Assembly: GCF_011397635.1 (NCBI RefSeq)
Contig: NC_064755.1
Coordinates: 20,381,282 to 20,445,281 of the forward strand
DNA: 64,000 nucleotides
From: Epinephelus fuscoguttatus
Lineage: Eukaryota > Chordata > Actinopteri > Perciformes > Serranidae
Direction: 5' to 3'
The notes below the pieces were generated by a model. The model was not told the origin of the DNA, made no database searches, and saw only the letters and a list, made by a program, of their open reading frames with translations. This document shows positions 1 to 12,194 of this stretch, piece after piece (position 1 is the first letter of the stretch; the number at the start of each line of letters is the position of its first letter). Position numbers and translations under genes: made by a program.

Positions 1-853
1 TGAGTCAAAGCAAGAATTAGCTGCTGATGTGACAGACCAGCAGAGAGATGATGAGCAGTGGCATCACACGTCCAAAGCTTCCAATAACGACAGCAAACAG
101 CTGACTTTATCTCAAGGTGCTGAGCAGGAAGGTAGCAGTCAGATGAAAGACAAAGTTTCCCCGGCCAAAACAACTGAGAACACTAAAAACGGCACTACAG
201 CTGGCAGCACAAAGGCAACAGAGTCCACACCGGTCCTCCACTCCAAGGCTTCCCTCAACGCTTCAGCCTCGAATGAGGACAAAGAATCCGTGAGACCACA
301 GAAGAAGAGGAAAGACATGAAATCCCCCCACAGCCTGCAAAGGGTTTCCTCTCCGGCCACACAAGAGAACTTTGGTGTCGACTCTCGAGCCAAAAAGAAA
401 TTCCGCCCCAGCAAGTGTGCAAACACCTCTCTGCAAAGAAAGTCAGACGGACCCAACGACTACCCCGTGCTGTCCTCAGTGCGGGACGACGTCGTTAGCA
501 ACAAAATCATTTCCAAGTGCAAGACTTCAAACTTGGGTTTGCAGTCAAAGAGAAACTTGCTGGATAACTGTACACAAAAGAAAGCTGAGATTGTGACTCC
601 TCTTAACGGGGATTACAAAGCCAAAAAGGGACCTCTGGGGCGGCCTTTGCATCCCCCAATCTCTAAAGTGTCCTCAGTTCCCATGAACAATTCTTTGAAT
701 AAATCTAGGCCAAAGATGGGGGTTAGGTCAATGGAGAGTCATTCCTACAGGACAGCAGAGTCCCAGAACCACCTCCTAAGCCAGCTGTTTGGCCAAAAAC
801 TCACTAGCTTTAAGATTCCTTTAAGGAAGGACACATCAGAATCTATTAACTGA
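1..853 (+). CDS. 3'-terminal coding exon of an unidentified gene (partial)
   Basis: The reading frame is open from base 2 to the TGA at 851-853, giving about 283 residues of a C-terminus; the upstream part lies outside the window. The protein is rich in Ser, Lys, Asn, Thr and Gln, with no hydrophobic segment and no recognisable fold, so it is probably disordered. It carries basic clusters such as PQKKRKD and RAKKKFRP that look like nuclear localisation signals. The last 30 residues (LLSQLFGQKLTSFKIPLRK) are more ordered in composition and look like a conserved C-terminal motif. No splice acceptor is needed inside the visible frame, so this is probably part of one large last exon. I do not recognise the family. 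A nuclear role is inferred only from the basic motifs. Confidence 0.75.
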   Translation, partial: ESKQELAADVTDQQRDDEQWHHTSKASNNDSKQLTLSQGAEQEGSSQMKDKVSPAKTTENTKNGTTAGSTKATESTPVLHSKASLNASASNEDKESVRPQKKRKDMKSPHSLQRVSSPATQENFGVDSRAKKKFRPSKCANTSLQRKSDGPNDYPVLSSVRDDVVSNKIISKCKTSNLGLQSKRNLLDNCTQKKAEIVTPLNGDYKAKKGPLGRPLHPPISKVSSVPMNNSLNKSRPKMGVRSMESHSYRTAESQNHLLSQLFGQKLTSFKIPLRKDTSESIN

Positions 854-2608
854 GTGGGGCGTGAGGGATCTGTGAATAAGAGACTGTAAATTTCACAGTT
901 ATAAAAAATGTTTAAGACAATTCATTATGGTGAATGAGATTGCACAGCTCTTTTCTGTGAAATGCTATCTTTAAATACTTACGTAGTCACTTTATGTCTT
1001 CTTTGTACATGTGTTTTTATTACACAAATGTGAGGACGAATGGCAGATATGAATTTTGGGTCAAAAATGAATATGCTAGTTGGGGAAATTCATTGAACTT
1101 TTTTTCTGCTCTTTTTCCTTTGTTGGATATTATCTGTTTCAGAGATTATATTTCATTTACCTTAAAGGAAAGAAAAAAAGAATACTTGAAAATACAGTAA
1201 AATATTTTCGTCTAAGAAATGCACGTTCATATTGCATTTGATCTTATCAGTTTTAAGTCTTCCTGCAAAAGGACCAAATGACATCATAACTGACCTGGAC
1301 TGTTGTCTGTGCACCTTTTCGTACATGCTTCCAACATATTCATTTTGTATTATTTTTTAACTTTACTGTACTGCATTGACATTCATCATATTAGCCTTTT
1401 GTATAAACATTACCTGGTGCTACATTGTGTTTTTATTGTAATGTGAATGCCAATGTCCTTGGAAGGGAACATGAGATCTGTAGCAGTTAACAGTACATTC
1501 ATCCGACTGTTTTTACTGGTTCTCTGTAGTTTATTAAAGATACTGTGTAAACCATCCAAGTACTTCATATGTAGAACACAAAATTAGGAAAGCTTCCATT
1601 GTATAAACTCAGGTGCATACAAGGACATCACAGTCCCAAGACCTGTATTCGGAGTTCTTCCCATGCACTGATAATACCACACACAAATCACAAACTCAAT
1701 CATCTGTGTCTGTAACTCCAACTGTTTAATTATGAATAGTATTTACTACTACAACAAAGGTGCTTTATCTTGTTTATACTGTATGTATCTTATATTGTAT
1801 AATATTGTAGGTAGATTGTTGTTTTGGTGTAATGCTTCATGTCAAAGTTTTATTTTAATAATGTGCAAAAGAGTGAGAAGAAAGGGAAATGCAGTGCCTC
1901 TTGCAAGTTGTAAAGTGGTTCACTAAGTGCCTCTTTTATAGTTGGTTATTAAAGATCTGTATTGGTCTCTCCTTGCTCTTTTCTTCCTTTGTTCATGACA
2001 TGTTTTGCAAATGTTCCAACTTCCATCCCCGCGGACTGCAGCTGTCACCACATGCATCAAACACTGCAAGCGGTGGAAGCTGCTTGTGCCTGGAGGCAAA
2101 AACAGGTGCACACACAACAAAGTCTGACTTCATTTTTTTTGTCTTCAGATCAGCACTTCAATGAGCTCACTCATCATCTGAGAGACGAGCGTAAATGTGT
2201 CTTTACTACGGGGGAAACACTCAACAGAGGACAGTCACATTTATCCACCCGTATGTTAGTCTCCAGGAGCTGTTGTCGGACAGGCGGCGAGGAGCTCTCG
2301 CTTCTGTTGTGCTTCTGTCGTGTCGCTCTCTCACCACGTGTAAAATGGCTTCTATTCCTACGCGAACATTTTTCATCATCACATAGGAATAAAAAGCCAT
2401 AGTACACAGTGGCATACATGTAGAAACACCTGGGGAGCAGCAATATTCTCACACCATCCACTGAGTTATGATGGAACCTGAGAAAAAGGGGCTGTGAGAA
2501 AAGAGGGGAGGATGATAGATTGGGGATAGAAGTAGAAAGAGGGAAGAAAGAAGAGGTGATTTTACTTGTTAATGACTGAAACTAAAGCATTCAGCTATTG
2601 TAAATAAA
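854..2608 (+). other. Probable 3' UTR of the first gene, then flanking DNA
   Basis: AT-rich sequence with no supported coding region follows the stop at 853. Candidate poly(A) signals on the plus strand are ATTAAA at 1533-1538 and 1948-1953 and AATAAA at 2603-2608. None stands out, so the transcript end is uncertain. The short ORFs between 1700 and 2460 lie in overlapping frames on both strands and have no family resemblance. Confidence 0.35.
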
Positions 2609-3598
2609 ATAGAAAGTTTGCAATTTATCTCAGAGGTTAACTGGAGATCTGAAGTAAAGGATGAGTCACACTAAACACCAGCAGACTCTAATCAACACGC
2701 TTTAACACATCGGCCTGTGTTGACATGGACATTTTTCTTCTGCTAATGTGTCTAAATTTGCCCCCAAAAAAGCCTCATAATGCATTTGGATGGCTCACAG
2801 CAACAGTATGTCCATGCCACAAGGTCATAAACACGCTCACATTTTTCATTCAAGTATAAAAGGTGTGAACATATCTGTGTTTTCTGTAAACATAATCCAT
2901 GTGTTGATTCTGACACCATCTTGAGAGACCATGGCAGACATTCAGAGGAAGTGTGGAGAAAACACAACCGCAGTGTTGTTGTTGAAATAACTTCTCTAAT
3001 TAATTTAGTGGGAACGCTGGTTTGGCAGCACCCACAGAGACCATATTTTTGGACTCGCTGATGACAACAGAAGATAGCATAACTGTCAGCAAATTACGCA
3101 CCCGAATCCCTTCCTGCTTCTCTACTCTCGCTCCGCTCAGCGCATCAAAGTTTCTCCATCAGGACTGAATTCAAATTCATGACGGCACGCTGGCAGATGT
3201 GTTACATCTTGACCTTTGCTACAGTACATTAAAAGCCACGAACGGCATGTTAAAGATGTAAATTCACCTTCAGTTTCCTTGAAGCAGATGAGGAGCTGTC
3301 ATGGAGGCGTTTTACCAAGCTAATAGCTCTCCATCTCTCCATCTCCAGCGTGTTTACAGAAATCACCTTGGTGTTCAGAACATTTTATAATATTTCATAT
3401 AAATTGGATAAAGCACTTAGAGGCATTTTAACAGATACTTTATTCAGGCATCTGTTTATCATTTTAGATGAGGGCAGAAATATTGTTTAATGATCTACTG
3501 AGCCATATTCATGATTTAAACATCTTTTACATGCCTTAATATTACCCAGATGGCTGAGAGGCTACCACAAGTAGTAGTCACGGCATTGGTAGTTGGCA
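2609..3598. other. Intergenic DNA, nothing recognised
   Basis: I find no exon-like frame, RNA gene or clear repeat boundary here. The sequence is moderately AT-rich and unstructured. Confidence 0.4.
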
Positions 3599-3600
3599 TA

Positions 3601-4104
3601 CACTGCCAGTCAAAAGGTTTTTCAGCACCCTTTACTTTCAAAGTATATCATAGCATTTCACATATATGTATATTTGCATTTGCATTTAACATTAGCAGAG
3701 TTTAGTGCTTTTTTCTGCAATATATTTACAGTATATGCATATGTGTGGATTTCAGGGGGGATTCAGGGGACATGTCCACCTCAATATTTAGTCCATGTGC
3801 ATTTGTCCCCCCTAATATAAACATAAAAGTAGCATGGGACTTTTATTTTTACAAAATTAAAGACATTCACACCATAAATTGATATAGAAAGGGCAGAAAT
3901 TAGCTTTTAAACATTTACCAGAATGCAGGAAATCAAGTGTTTTACCCCCAAACCCCTCATTTCATATGCATCCCACCCCACCCAGTGTTGAAATAAAACC
4001 TCAGCCCTTGAGTATACATGTATGTGTAGCACATAGCCTCAATTGTTGGACTATTTGTCTGCTAGAGGTGCCAGATTAGGTGCTGAAAACTTTGATCGGC
4101 AGTG
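3601..4104. mobile_element. Tc1/mariner-like MITE with TA flanks
   Basis: The left end reads CACTGCCAGTCAAAAGG and the right end, reverse-complemented, reads CACTGCCGATCAAAG; both continue into a TTTTCAGCACC block. The element is bounded by TA at 3599-3600 and 4105-4106, which is the target duplication typical of Tc1/mariner transposons. The 504-bp body has no transposase frame. Its middle (about 3745-4015) contains a repeat also found at 47876-48165. A non-autonomous element is the best reading. Confidence 0.7.
3745..4015. repeat. Dispersed repeat, copy 1 (GGGGACATGTCC family)
   Basis: This block shares an ordered series of matches with 47876-48165: a G-run, a GGGACA(T/C)(G/A)TCC block, a matching CATGTGCA(C/T)(A/T)TGTCCCCCC block, ACACCATAA(A/G)TT, CAGAATGCAGGAAA and GTTG(A/G)AA(T/C)AAAACCT. 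The two copies lie 44 kb apart in the same orientation and are diverged. Confidence 0.7.
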
Positions 4105-4106
4105 TA

Positions 4107-5378
4107 TGAATTGCAGATAATTTGCTCAACATTGGTGAAATGCTTGAAAACACCTCAATGACACGAGCCGAAACACTTTGTGTTGCTGTCAGCTGGCGCG
4201 CCGTTGAATGCTGCTATTATTGTCGAGAGTCAACAGGGAAATATCAAAGTGGTTCACTCAAATGGTAAAATGTTTTGTGATTTTGGTGGAATGCCTTCTT
4301 TGCGTGCAAACCGTTGAATGAAAAGAATCCCCCTCGCATTTGTATATTCACACTGCATAAACCAAATGAAAGAGTCAGAGTGGGAAGATGGATGACCATC
4401 TGTTGTTGTTGGTGTGCTTCTCTGTGTGTGTGTTCATGCTGTAAATGGATGCCATTGATCCATTGGCAGTAGTATCAACATTAAAAGAACTACAATGTGC
4501 TTTAGTTTAAACACACGATTGAATCATGTGGAAATATAGAAGAAGAAGATAAAGGCTTGATCTCTTGGTACAATATGTGCCGTATAGTTAATCCAGAGTT
4601 CAACAGCATCCAAAAGACCACACAATGTAATCCGAGTGTCTATGTGAATATTGCAAAATTAAATCTTAATCAAATATTCAATGAGACAGAGGAGGCATGG
4701 TTCATTCGCCAAGATGAGATTAAATTCATTACACTGCAGGAATCTTGGCCAGTCAGGGATTCATTGATGAGTGTGATGCCTGAAAGCTGAATGATTGATG
4801 ACTTCAGGGACGTTTGAGCCGTCAAGACATGTAAATGAAATGCCTGTGATTAACATGTCAAACAGAACAATCATAAGAGAAGCCAAATAACAGTGACACC
4901 CTTTTTTTCTCTGTATTTTAGATTCTGCCGTGCTGATTTGTGTCATGTTGCGCTGCTGATTTATTACAAAAGTACTGATGGCTGATGCTTTAGTCTTAAT
5001 GTACCTGGATTTTTACCTGATCCTGTTTGGCGTGCTCGGCTGTGCTGCACCTGTGAATCTCCTCCACGTCCTGCGGTCAGCAGCTGCGTGTTGATTGAGA
5101 CAAAATTAAAGCAGAGATCTCAGTATGTTTTGTCACAGTTTAGCCCAGAAAGTGTCACACAGTGCGAGCAGCAGCCCCACGCACCCTACTGTCAGGCATC
5201 CTTTTATCATCTGATCTATGAGGAAATTCTCCAGAGGCACAGTCATACAGGAGCATGACAGGAACGCTTTGCACTTTGAAGTAGAGTGACATTATCAGTA
5301 AGTATGGTCTTGAAATAGCATCTCTTCTCTCTCACTCCAGTCCCCCCCCCACCCCGTCTCATCTGATCTCCGACTTTC
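4107..5378. other. Intergenic DNA, nothing recognised
   Basis: There are no supported exons. A short palindromic GGCGCGCC lies near 4196. The remaining sequence is plain AT-rich DNA. Confidence 0.35.
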
Positions 5379-5384
5379 TTGCCT

Positions 5385-5750
5385 CCGTCTATTTTCCTCT
5401 GCCGCCACCCTCATTCTCCTGCTCTTCCCTCTCTTGCTTTTCTTCTCTCTTCTCCATCAATTTCCTGCTCAGCGACTCACCCCATTCCCATTTTTGCTCC
5501 TGCCTCTCCCCATTTTCTTCTCTCACCTTTTATCTCTGCCATTCGCCTGCTTTTTTCTCCTCCTCCTCCTCCTCCTCCTCCTCTTGTTGTTCACCTCACC
5601 CTGTTTTGTCCCACTCTCCATTTTTCCTATTCCATCCCTGCCTGTTGCCCTCTCACCTTTCCACCCACGCTCCTCCCTTGTTTTCACCCCCTTTCTATCT
5701 CCACGCTCCCCTCACTCTCGCCCTTTGCTCCCTCCCCCACATCGCTGTGG
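5385..5750. repeat. Long polypyrimidine tract with a CTC run
   Basis: For about 365 bases the plus strand is overwhelmingly C and T, with a (CTC)n core near 5559-5584. The minus strand is correspondingly purine-rich. The overlapping long ORFs in this stretch consist almost only of Pro, Ser, Leu and Phe and reflect the base bias, not a gene. Confidence 0.85.
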
Positions 5751-8000
5751 AGCGTGCTGTTGGCTGCCTCTCAGGGAGGTCGAGAGATCAGGGGCAGATA
5801 GAGATGGGCTACCGGTCAGCATTAATGACACACAGGCTGAGGGGCCACTGAGGTCGCCTCTGCTGGGACTGTGAGGTTCCAGCCATCGCGGAGAGAGATA
5901 AATAGATAGATGGATGGGGATGGATTTGTCGCATGAAGGGTAAGGAATGACTGAGCATCCCTCCCTGCACACACACACACGGGGGGGATCGTGATGAATT
6001 TCCGCTGGGATGATATCTGAAATCATTTGTGTTTGACAGTGAGAATGTGTATGAATAATTCAATATAAACACGTTCCCCCGGTGTGAACAAAGAGGACAA
6101 AGGAATCTTTGAAATCAAGACATCAAACCAATTTTGCCTGACAACCATCAAAATCCTCAAATGGGAGCGCTGGCAGTGAGGAAACTACACAGGTAAACCA
6201 CACTCCCACAAGACTGGCACCTGAAATAGGAGTCAAAGAAACTGGGGCAGTAGTAACATCAATGTGAATTACTAAGTAAACGAGCAGATAAAAATAAATC
6301 ATAGTGAGGAGGAGATTATTTGGACGACGAAACATTAAAGTAAAGTCAAGCACCCTTTGGATTCCCTAATTAATGGCCTCTCAGCAGGAAGTTGCAGTCC
6401 CTTACTGCCAAAGGAGCCTTTATCTACTCAACCATTTGTCATTCCAGTCAGCACCAGAGAGGGAACAGGCTGTACACAATAGCTAAAAGTACCTGTTTGA
6501 TGTTCTAGGTTTACAGGAATAAATGGGGTTGCTCTGCAGGGGCTATGCAAACAAATGAAAGCCTGTTGGTGTGTGTCTGCAGTGACTGGAACACTGCACC
6601 CAACAGCAGGTGTCTTCAGAGCGGCTGGCCTCGCAGATGACACACAGCTGATTTTAAAGAAAGTTTGCCTCGCACTACCACGACTGGTTGCAGGTCAGTT
6701 TTCCTAATTGTATCCCTCTTTCGTGCAGATCAACGTCTCTGTGCTGTTGGGGTGAAATTCTTTCTTTCAGTTACAGACTACAGAGAAAACCAGCAGGTTA
6801 AAAACCTTATCTCTTCCTGGCATGGCATTTCGAAATCACCCAAACTGCATTCATGCATTTAAGAGTTCCCATATTGCGCATCGACCAACACAGAGTACAA
6901 ATGACCCTTCACATATAAAGCAGCACCTGCTGGCCAGTAGGGATGCCTCTCTCACACCCCTGAGACTCTCTCCGTCCCCCTCACCCCCTCCTCCACCGCC
7001 CCTTATTACTCCTCCACTAACCTTCATCCTCTCCCCTCCTCCACCTCCACCTCCACAGTGCGCTCCCTTAGCTTCCCCTCCCGCTGTCTCTGTGGTTATC
7101 ACAGAGAATCTGAAGGATCTACCCTGACATTTGATGTGGCACAAAATTGGATTTCCAGTGTGATTCTCTCCCCAAGCCCCTCGTGGAGTGTAATCCACGC
7201 TGTGACTAATTGAGTGGCATGCCAACAGCCTGAGTGTGTAAATGGATGGCTGCTGGTGAAATGTGTCTGTGACCTGCTCTTTTTTTTTTTTTTTGTCTGA
7301 TGGCCTGTGAGTTCATTAGACAGAGAAGGACACACACAGAGAGACGCACACAGACACACACACAAGTCCTGGGTGCTCAGGATTCTCCAATACAAAGACA
7401 CATTTTATCCTTTGTCAATGTCATCGCCTGTTGTTGCCTATTGAATGTGACCCTGCATGCGCTGTTGTCTGACCGCCTGTGACATTCATAACTAATCTGA
7501 GCAACAGAAAATCAATTTTCCTTGTATAACACAGAACATATCCTATAGACCGGCTGAATTTGTGTGACGGGGAACATGGATTACTGTGTTTAACAGTGAC
7601 ATTAGCCCTTGTGCATAAGCAAACCTGTAATCTAAGGTGGGAAACAGAGGTGTGAGGTACAGATGTTAACAGGATGACTCACCACAGCTATGTCACCTGT
7701 CTGACCACCAGCATCCCACAAGGCATTGCATTACCCTGGCAAATCCCCTATGCAGACAGAGGAAGAGCTCTAGAACAATGACGCCACAGACAAAAAAAAA
7801 AAAAAAAAAAAAAAGCTTCTTATTTTTCTCGATAGGTTATCTTGGCACAAAATCCCTACACTCTAATCTCAAATCTCTGTCATGCCCTCTGCTCTGGGGA
7901 CCCCGAATCTGATTTGGATTTGAATAATTGAAGCTGTTTTCCTCCCCAGAGGACTCGATACAGCAGTTTTCTCTTCATTAAAAACTTTCCACTAATGCTG

Positions 8001-8001
<1 letters not shown>
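5751..8001. other. Intergenic DNA with short simple repeats
   Basis: It contains another C/T-rich stretch near 6960-7085 with CCACCT repeats, a T16 run near 7281 and an A23 run at 7792-7814. No coding frame is supported. Confidence 0.4.

Positions 8002-8066
<65 letters not shown>
8002..8066. repeat. (GT)n microsatellite
   Basis: An uninterrupted GT dinucleotide run of about 32 units. Frames through it read only as alternating Cys/Val or Thr/His. Confidence 0.97.
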
Positions 8067-8069
<3 letters not shown>

Positions 8070-8166
8070 CTCATTTACAGTGAGCACTCTCCTTCCACAC
8101 CCCCGCTAGAATATACACACCCACACAAATTCACACAGACAGGCTGGGATATAGAAGTGTACACTC

Positions 8167-8197
8167 AACACACACACACACACACAAACACACACAT

Positions 8198-8237
<40 letters not shown>

Positions 8238-8251
8238 ATACACACACACAC
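8167..8251. repeat. Compound (CA)n microsatellite
   Basis: CA repeats interrupted by AAA, TGTA and TA units. It lies 100 bases from the GT run at 8002-8066 and in opposite phase, so the two could pair as an imperfect inverted repeat. Confidence 0.95.
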
Positions 8252-11200
8252 TCCCGAAGGTTTGCTGTGACACATTATAAAAAACATGATAATTACTTTG
8301 AACAAATGAGATGCTGGCAGCAATTTAAAGCGTAATGGCAAGACAGCACGCGACAAAAGGCACTAATGAATGAACTCAGAGATGGATGATAACGTGGCAT
8401 ACGTACCTGCAGGATTTCATTCACCCAGACTCTCCCTGCTTCCTCCCCTCTGCTTTGCCTCTCACCCCTGCCTCTCCCTCTTTGTGGATGGTGGTTGTGC
8501 CTGCCAGCCTGTTTCCAGAGGAGAGAGTCTTCACCCTATCGAGTCGGGGACCGGGGCTCAGCTGCAGAGACTGACATCATCCCTTTCAGAGAGGAGGTTT
8601 TCCCCTCCCGCTATCTGCACCCTCTCTCTCTCTCTGTCTCGCTCTCCCTCTCTCTCTCACCCTAACTTAGCCACTCACTCACTCTGTACAGTAGTATACT
8701 CCTCCTATCTCTCCCTCCCCTGCTCCTGCCTTTTTTTATTTTTTTTATCTCTCCTCCTATTCTCTCTTTCATTTGGTTCCACATATTGCTACTATTTTTC
8801 AAAGCCACCACATGTGAGAGACGTTGGCACTAAAACTGTGGCTCTATACACAGTAACAAGTGCTAAACAAGGACTTCACTATTTTATCAGCAGCCTGGAC
8901 TTGTACTGTATTTTACCCCTCATAATCAAGCATGTGAATCTGTCATGCCAGAGGAAACTTATCCACTAGGAGTTTTCCATTAGAGGCTTTATTAATAGAT
9001 GTGGTTGCCTGCAGGTCTTTCACAATTATCTCCCCTTCTTCCTTCTTCTCCCCGCATCTCCTTTCCATCCCTGCTAAAGATCAAGGATTGGAGGAGTACA
9101 TCAAGACCGAAGCCTAATGGGCAGCCTGCGTTCACCTATCCAATTCTTTTAGATCTGCTGGAATGAAAAAGGAAAGGCACTAAGCAGAGGGAGCCTCTTT
9201 GAGTCTATTGAGATGGATGCCTGCTGTGGTGCCTGCGGTGGTGGAGATCGGTGTTGCTGTCCATGGTGCTGATTACAGCTGAAGGAGACATCACTAAGGA
9301 CAGCAGTGACCCTGCAGACCCACAGAAAATAGCCTTGAACAGAGCAGGGAGGAAAAACCTGTTTCAGCTGCTGCAGGAACCTTAATAAATGCACACGCAC
9401 TAACTCGCACGCACACGCACACACACACAAGTAATTCAGTGCACACACCGACAAACACAAACATATAGAGACTTACATCTACCTCCCAGCCTCCTCCTCT
9501 GTGTCCCGCGGGCATTTCTCTGCGTCTCAACTCATTTAGGCTTACATTCATCATTGTAAGGTAACAGTGGCAGGTGGGATTAAAATGGATTAGCCCTATT
9601 AAAGAAATGTGTGGTGCATATTACACTCAGACCCACACGCACACACACTTGTCCGAGGAGCCACATGCATTTAAAGGCAGGCATAGCACTAGCTCCTGTC
9701 CTTAAACACAAATGCAGCAGAGTGTATTAGAATGCACATACATGTCTGCACACAGACTGGTAAAGGCACAAAGCAGTGAGGTAAAGGGCAGACAAGGCGG
9801 CTTGATGATGACATTCACGGCAGCAGAACAAGCGGCAGAAGTATAGATGCTGTGTATATTGCTGCTTTTTCTGCCACTCACACTGTGGACTCCTTTTTGT
9901 TGTCTTAACTCTCGTCTCAAGAGGTAGCTTTTAGAATCTCGCCTCCTTGTTTCCATAGTGACACTTTCCCTCCTTTGTGCGGGAGAGTATGTGTGTATTT
10001 CAGAGACACACAGAGAGGAGAAAGACAGGCGTAGGGAGGGAGAGAGGAGGGGGATGACAGCGAGATAACTTGGTTCACTTACATTTATTCACTACAAAAA
10101 GAGAAAAGCAGAGAGTTTTCTGCATCAGGGAAAGCCTCCTCTGTTCACTTTTCATTGGCCGTCAGCAGTAAGCTGTTTGACTCTTTGACTAATGGCTCTG
10201 CAGCAGCTCGCCCAAAATAAAACTGTTGTTGCTTAAACTGTGATACCGACGACGGTGCGTGCTAATTTTGTGTGTTCATTCCTCAGAATGTTTGTGAGAG
10301 TTTTTAATTGATTAAACACTGTGCTGAGAGCAGATTGTGGTGGCATCTGACAATATAAACCTCACACGTTCAGAAAAACTGTTCAAGTTTAAAAATATTC
10401 TGTTGAAAAAAATACAATCCATAATACATAAACACTGAACTGAAACCCATTTCTTTCTTATCTACCTGGTGAAATAGTCCACAGTCTTTCTCTTCTGTGG
10501 GGCTATTTTCTCACAGACCTTTAAAAAAATATATATTTATACTCCTGAGATATGGCTTTCCATCAATTGTGTGGGCATATTTGAGGCTGTTATGGGCATC
10601 TGAAAGCATATGGCAATGTCCTCTCTTAACAGATTACTTAATTAGAAAAGTCTGTAAAATATCCTCAAGTTTTATTCATTCAGTCACATAATCTGTAAGT
10701 TATTGCACAACTTTATTGGATGTAAACTCAGGAAGCAATAATGAAAAACATCCAGAATGACCTTCAAGGGTACAACTATTACCTAGATAAAATACTACCT
10801 AATCTAAATCTGTGGTGCGCTGTGTGTAATAAATTATTAATTATGGATATTAAATGGCTGAATTTATCACTTTCACAACAGCCAGGGTGGATTTGGGAGA
10901 TTGATGGCAGGAAAACAGCTGTGTGCGTGTGTGTTGGGTGCGTGTGCGCCCATTTAAAAGTGTATATATAAGATTTTAAATCTCCTTTCGTGGCCCAGTA
11001 GGAATCGGCACAGAGAAAATACTTAGCCGAGGAGCAAATCCCTTCTCCCCATGCCCTCCAGCATCTCAGCCAACAGCGTTCCACATCAGTGAATCAGTAT
11101 CAGGAGCAAGGACACTGGAGGCTCGGCTGAGACGCAAGGGTTGACTACACATAAGGGGATTGTCTAAACTGAGACGTCTGCCATCTTGAGCTGTCACAAC

Positions 11201-12160
11201 TCTTGTGTATAAACAAGGATACACCTGACAAACTTAATGAAATGACGGATGGGGGTAAATGGAGCCTCCAAGAAAGGCTGAACTTTTGTTTCCCTTCTTA
11301 ATCATCCACCGTCCGCATAACGCAGCACATTTAAAACAAGGCCTGAAAGAGCACCTGCAAACTTTTGTTGTTCACACACAGTATCTCAGCCGTTTTAAGT
11401 ACAGTACCTGCTCTCGACAACTTCTGAATGCCTAACAATGGTTCACACGGCAGCAAAACATGATCTGAGTGCAATGGCAGGGTGGTATTAAATAAATTGG
11501 AGCTGTTCCCCATGAGTGGTTGGAGGTAAGTGGTGGTTCTTGACATTTTTTCTGGCATTGTGAGAAAGAGAGAAGAGCCAAAAAAGAGCAGTGAGGAAAA
11601 TGCAGAAAGTGGTGAGACGAGACTGTTCGTGTCAGCAGTGTTGACTGATGCTTGAGTGGCTCTGAACCGCTCTCAGCAGCAGGTTGCAGTCGTCTTAAGC
11701 CCAGTATTGCTCAGCTGCTCCATCAGCCCGGAGTTATCTCCATAAAAAGCCAGTCTATCACCCTGACAGTGAGGCTGAGGCGGAGGTGTAGCACTCCATA
11801 CCTCACCATTTCAAATTACTGTAACCTACCTGCTACACACTTTAGAGGGGCCGCGTTACCTTGTAAGGATTTGTTATCACCGAGATATTGAAGTTGCTCG
11901 TCCATGTGATTTCACATCTGTGTGTGCGGGCAAGAGTGTGTGCGACTCCAAGCAAGTGGCGCATGGCCGTAGATGACTGTGTAGTCTTATCTTCACTTTT
12001 CTATTTTGTCTTGAATCAATCCCCAGAGTGTAACAATACCTATTTCTCTCTGTATAATTGGACTGGATGACGGGCACATCTGAAGTCAGCGGATGAAAGC
12101 CTCTCCTGACAATGGTGTCTGGCCTGTGACATGACTTGAATGAGGAAGAGATAACGCTGC

Positions 12161-12194
<34 letters not shown>

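Noticed and set aside
5379..5874. Overlapping plus-strand ORFs of 140-146 codons
   Set aside because: They are translations of a polypyrimidine tract in several frames, with Pro/Ser/Leu/Phe only and no splice or start context.
8002..8251. CRISPR-like array
   Set aside because: The repeats are dinucleotide microsatellites without spaced unique units, and the window is eukaryotic.
7880..8356. ORFs of Cys/Val or Thr/His repeats on both strands
   Set aside because: They are read-through of the GT and CA microsatellites at 8002-8066 and 8167-8251.
8370..8969. 199-codon plus-strand ORF
   Set aside because: Low-complexity Ser/Leu/Pro from C/T-rich DNA; no domain and no antisense or splice support.
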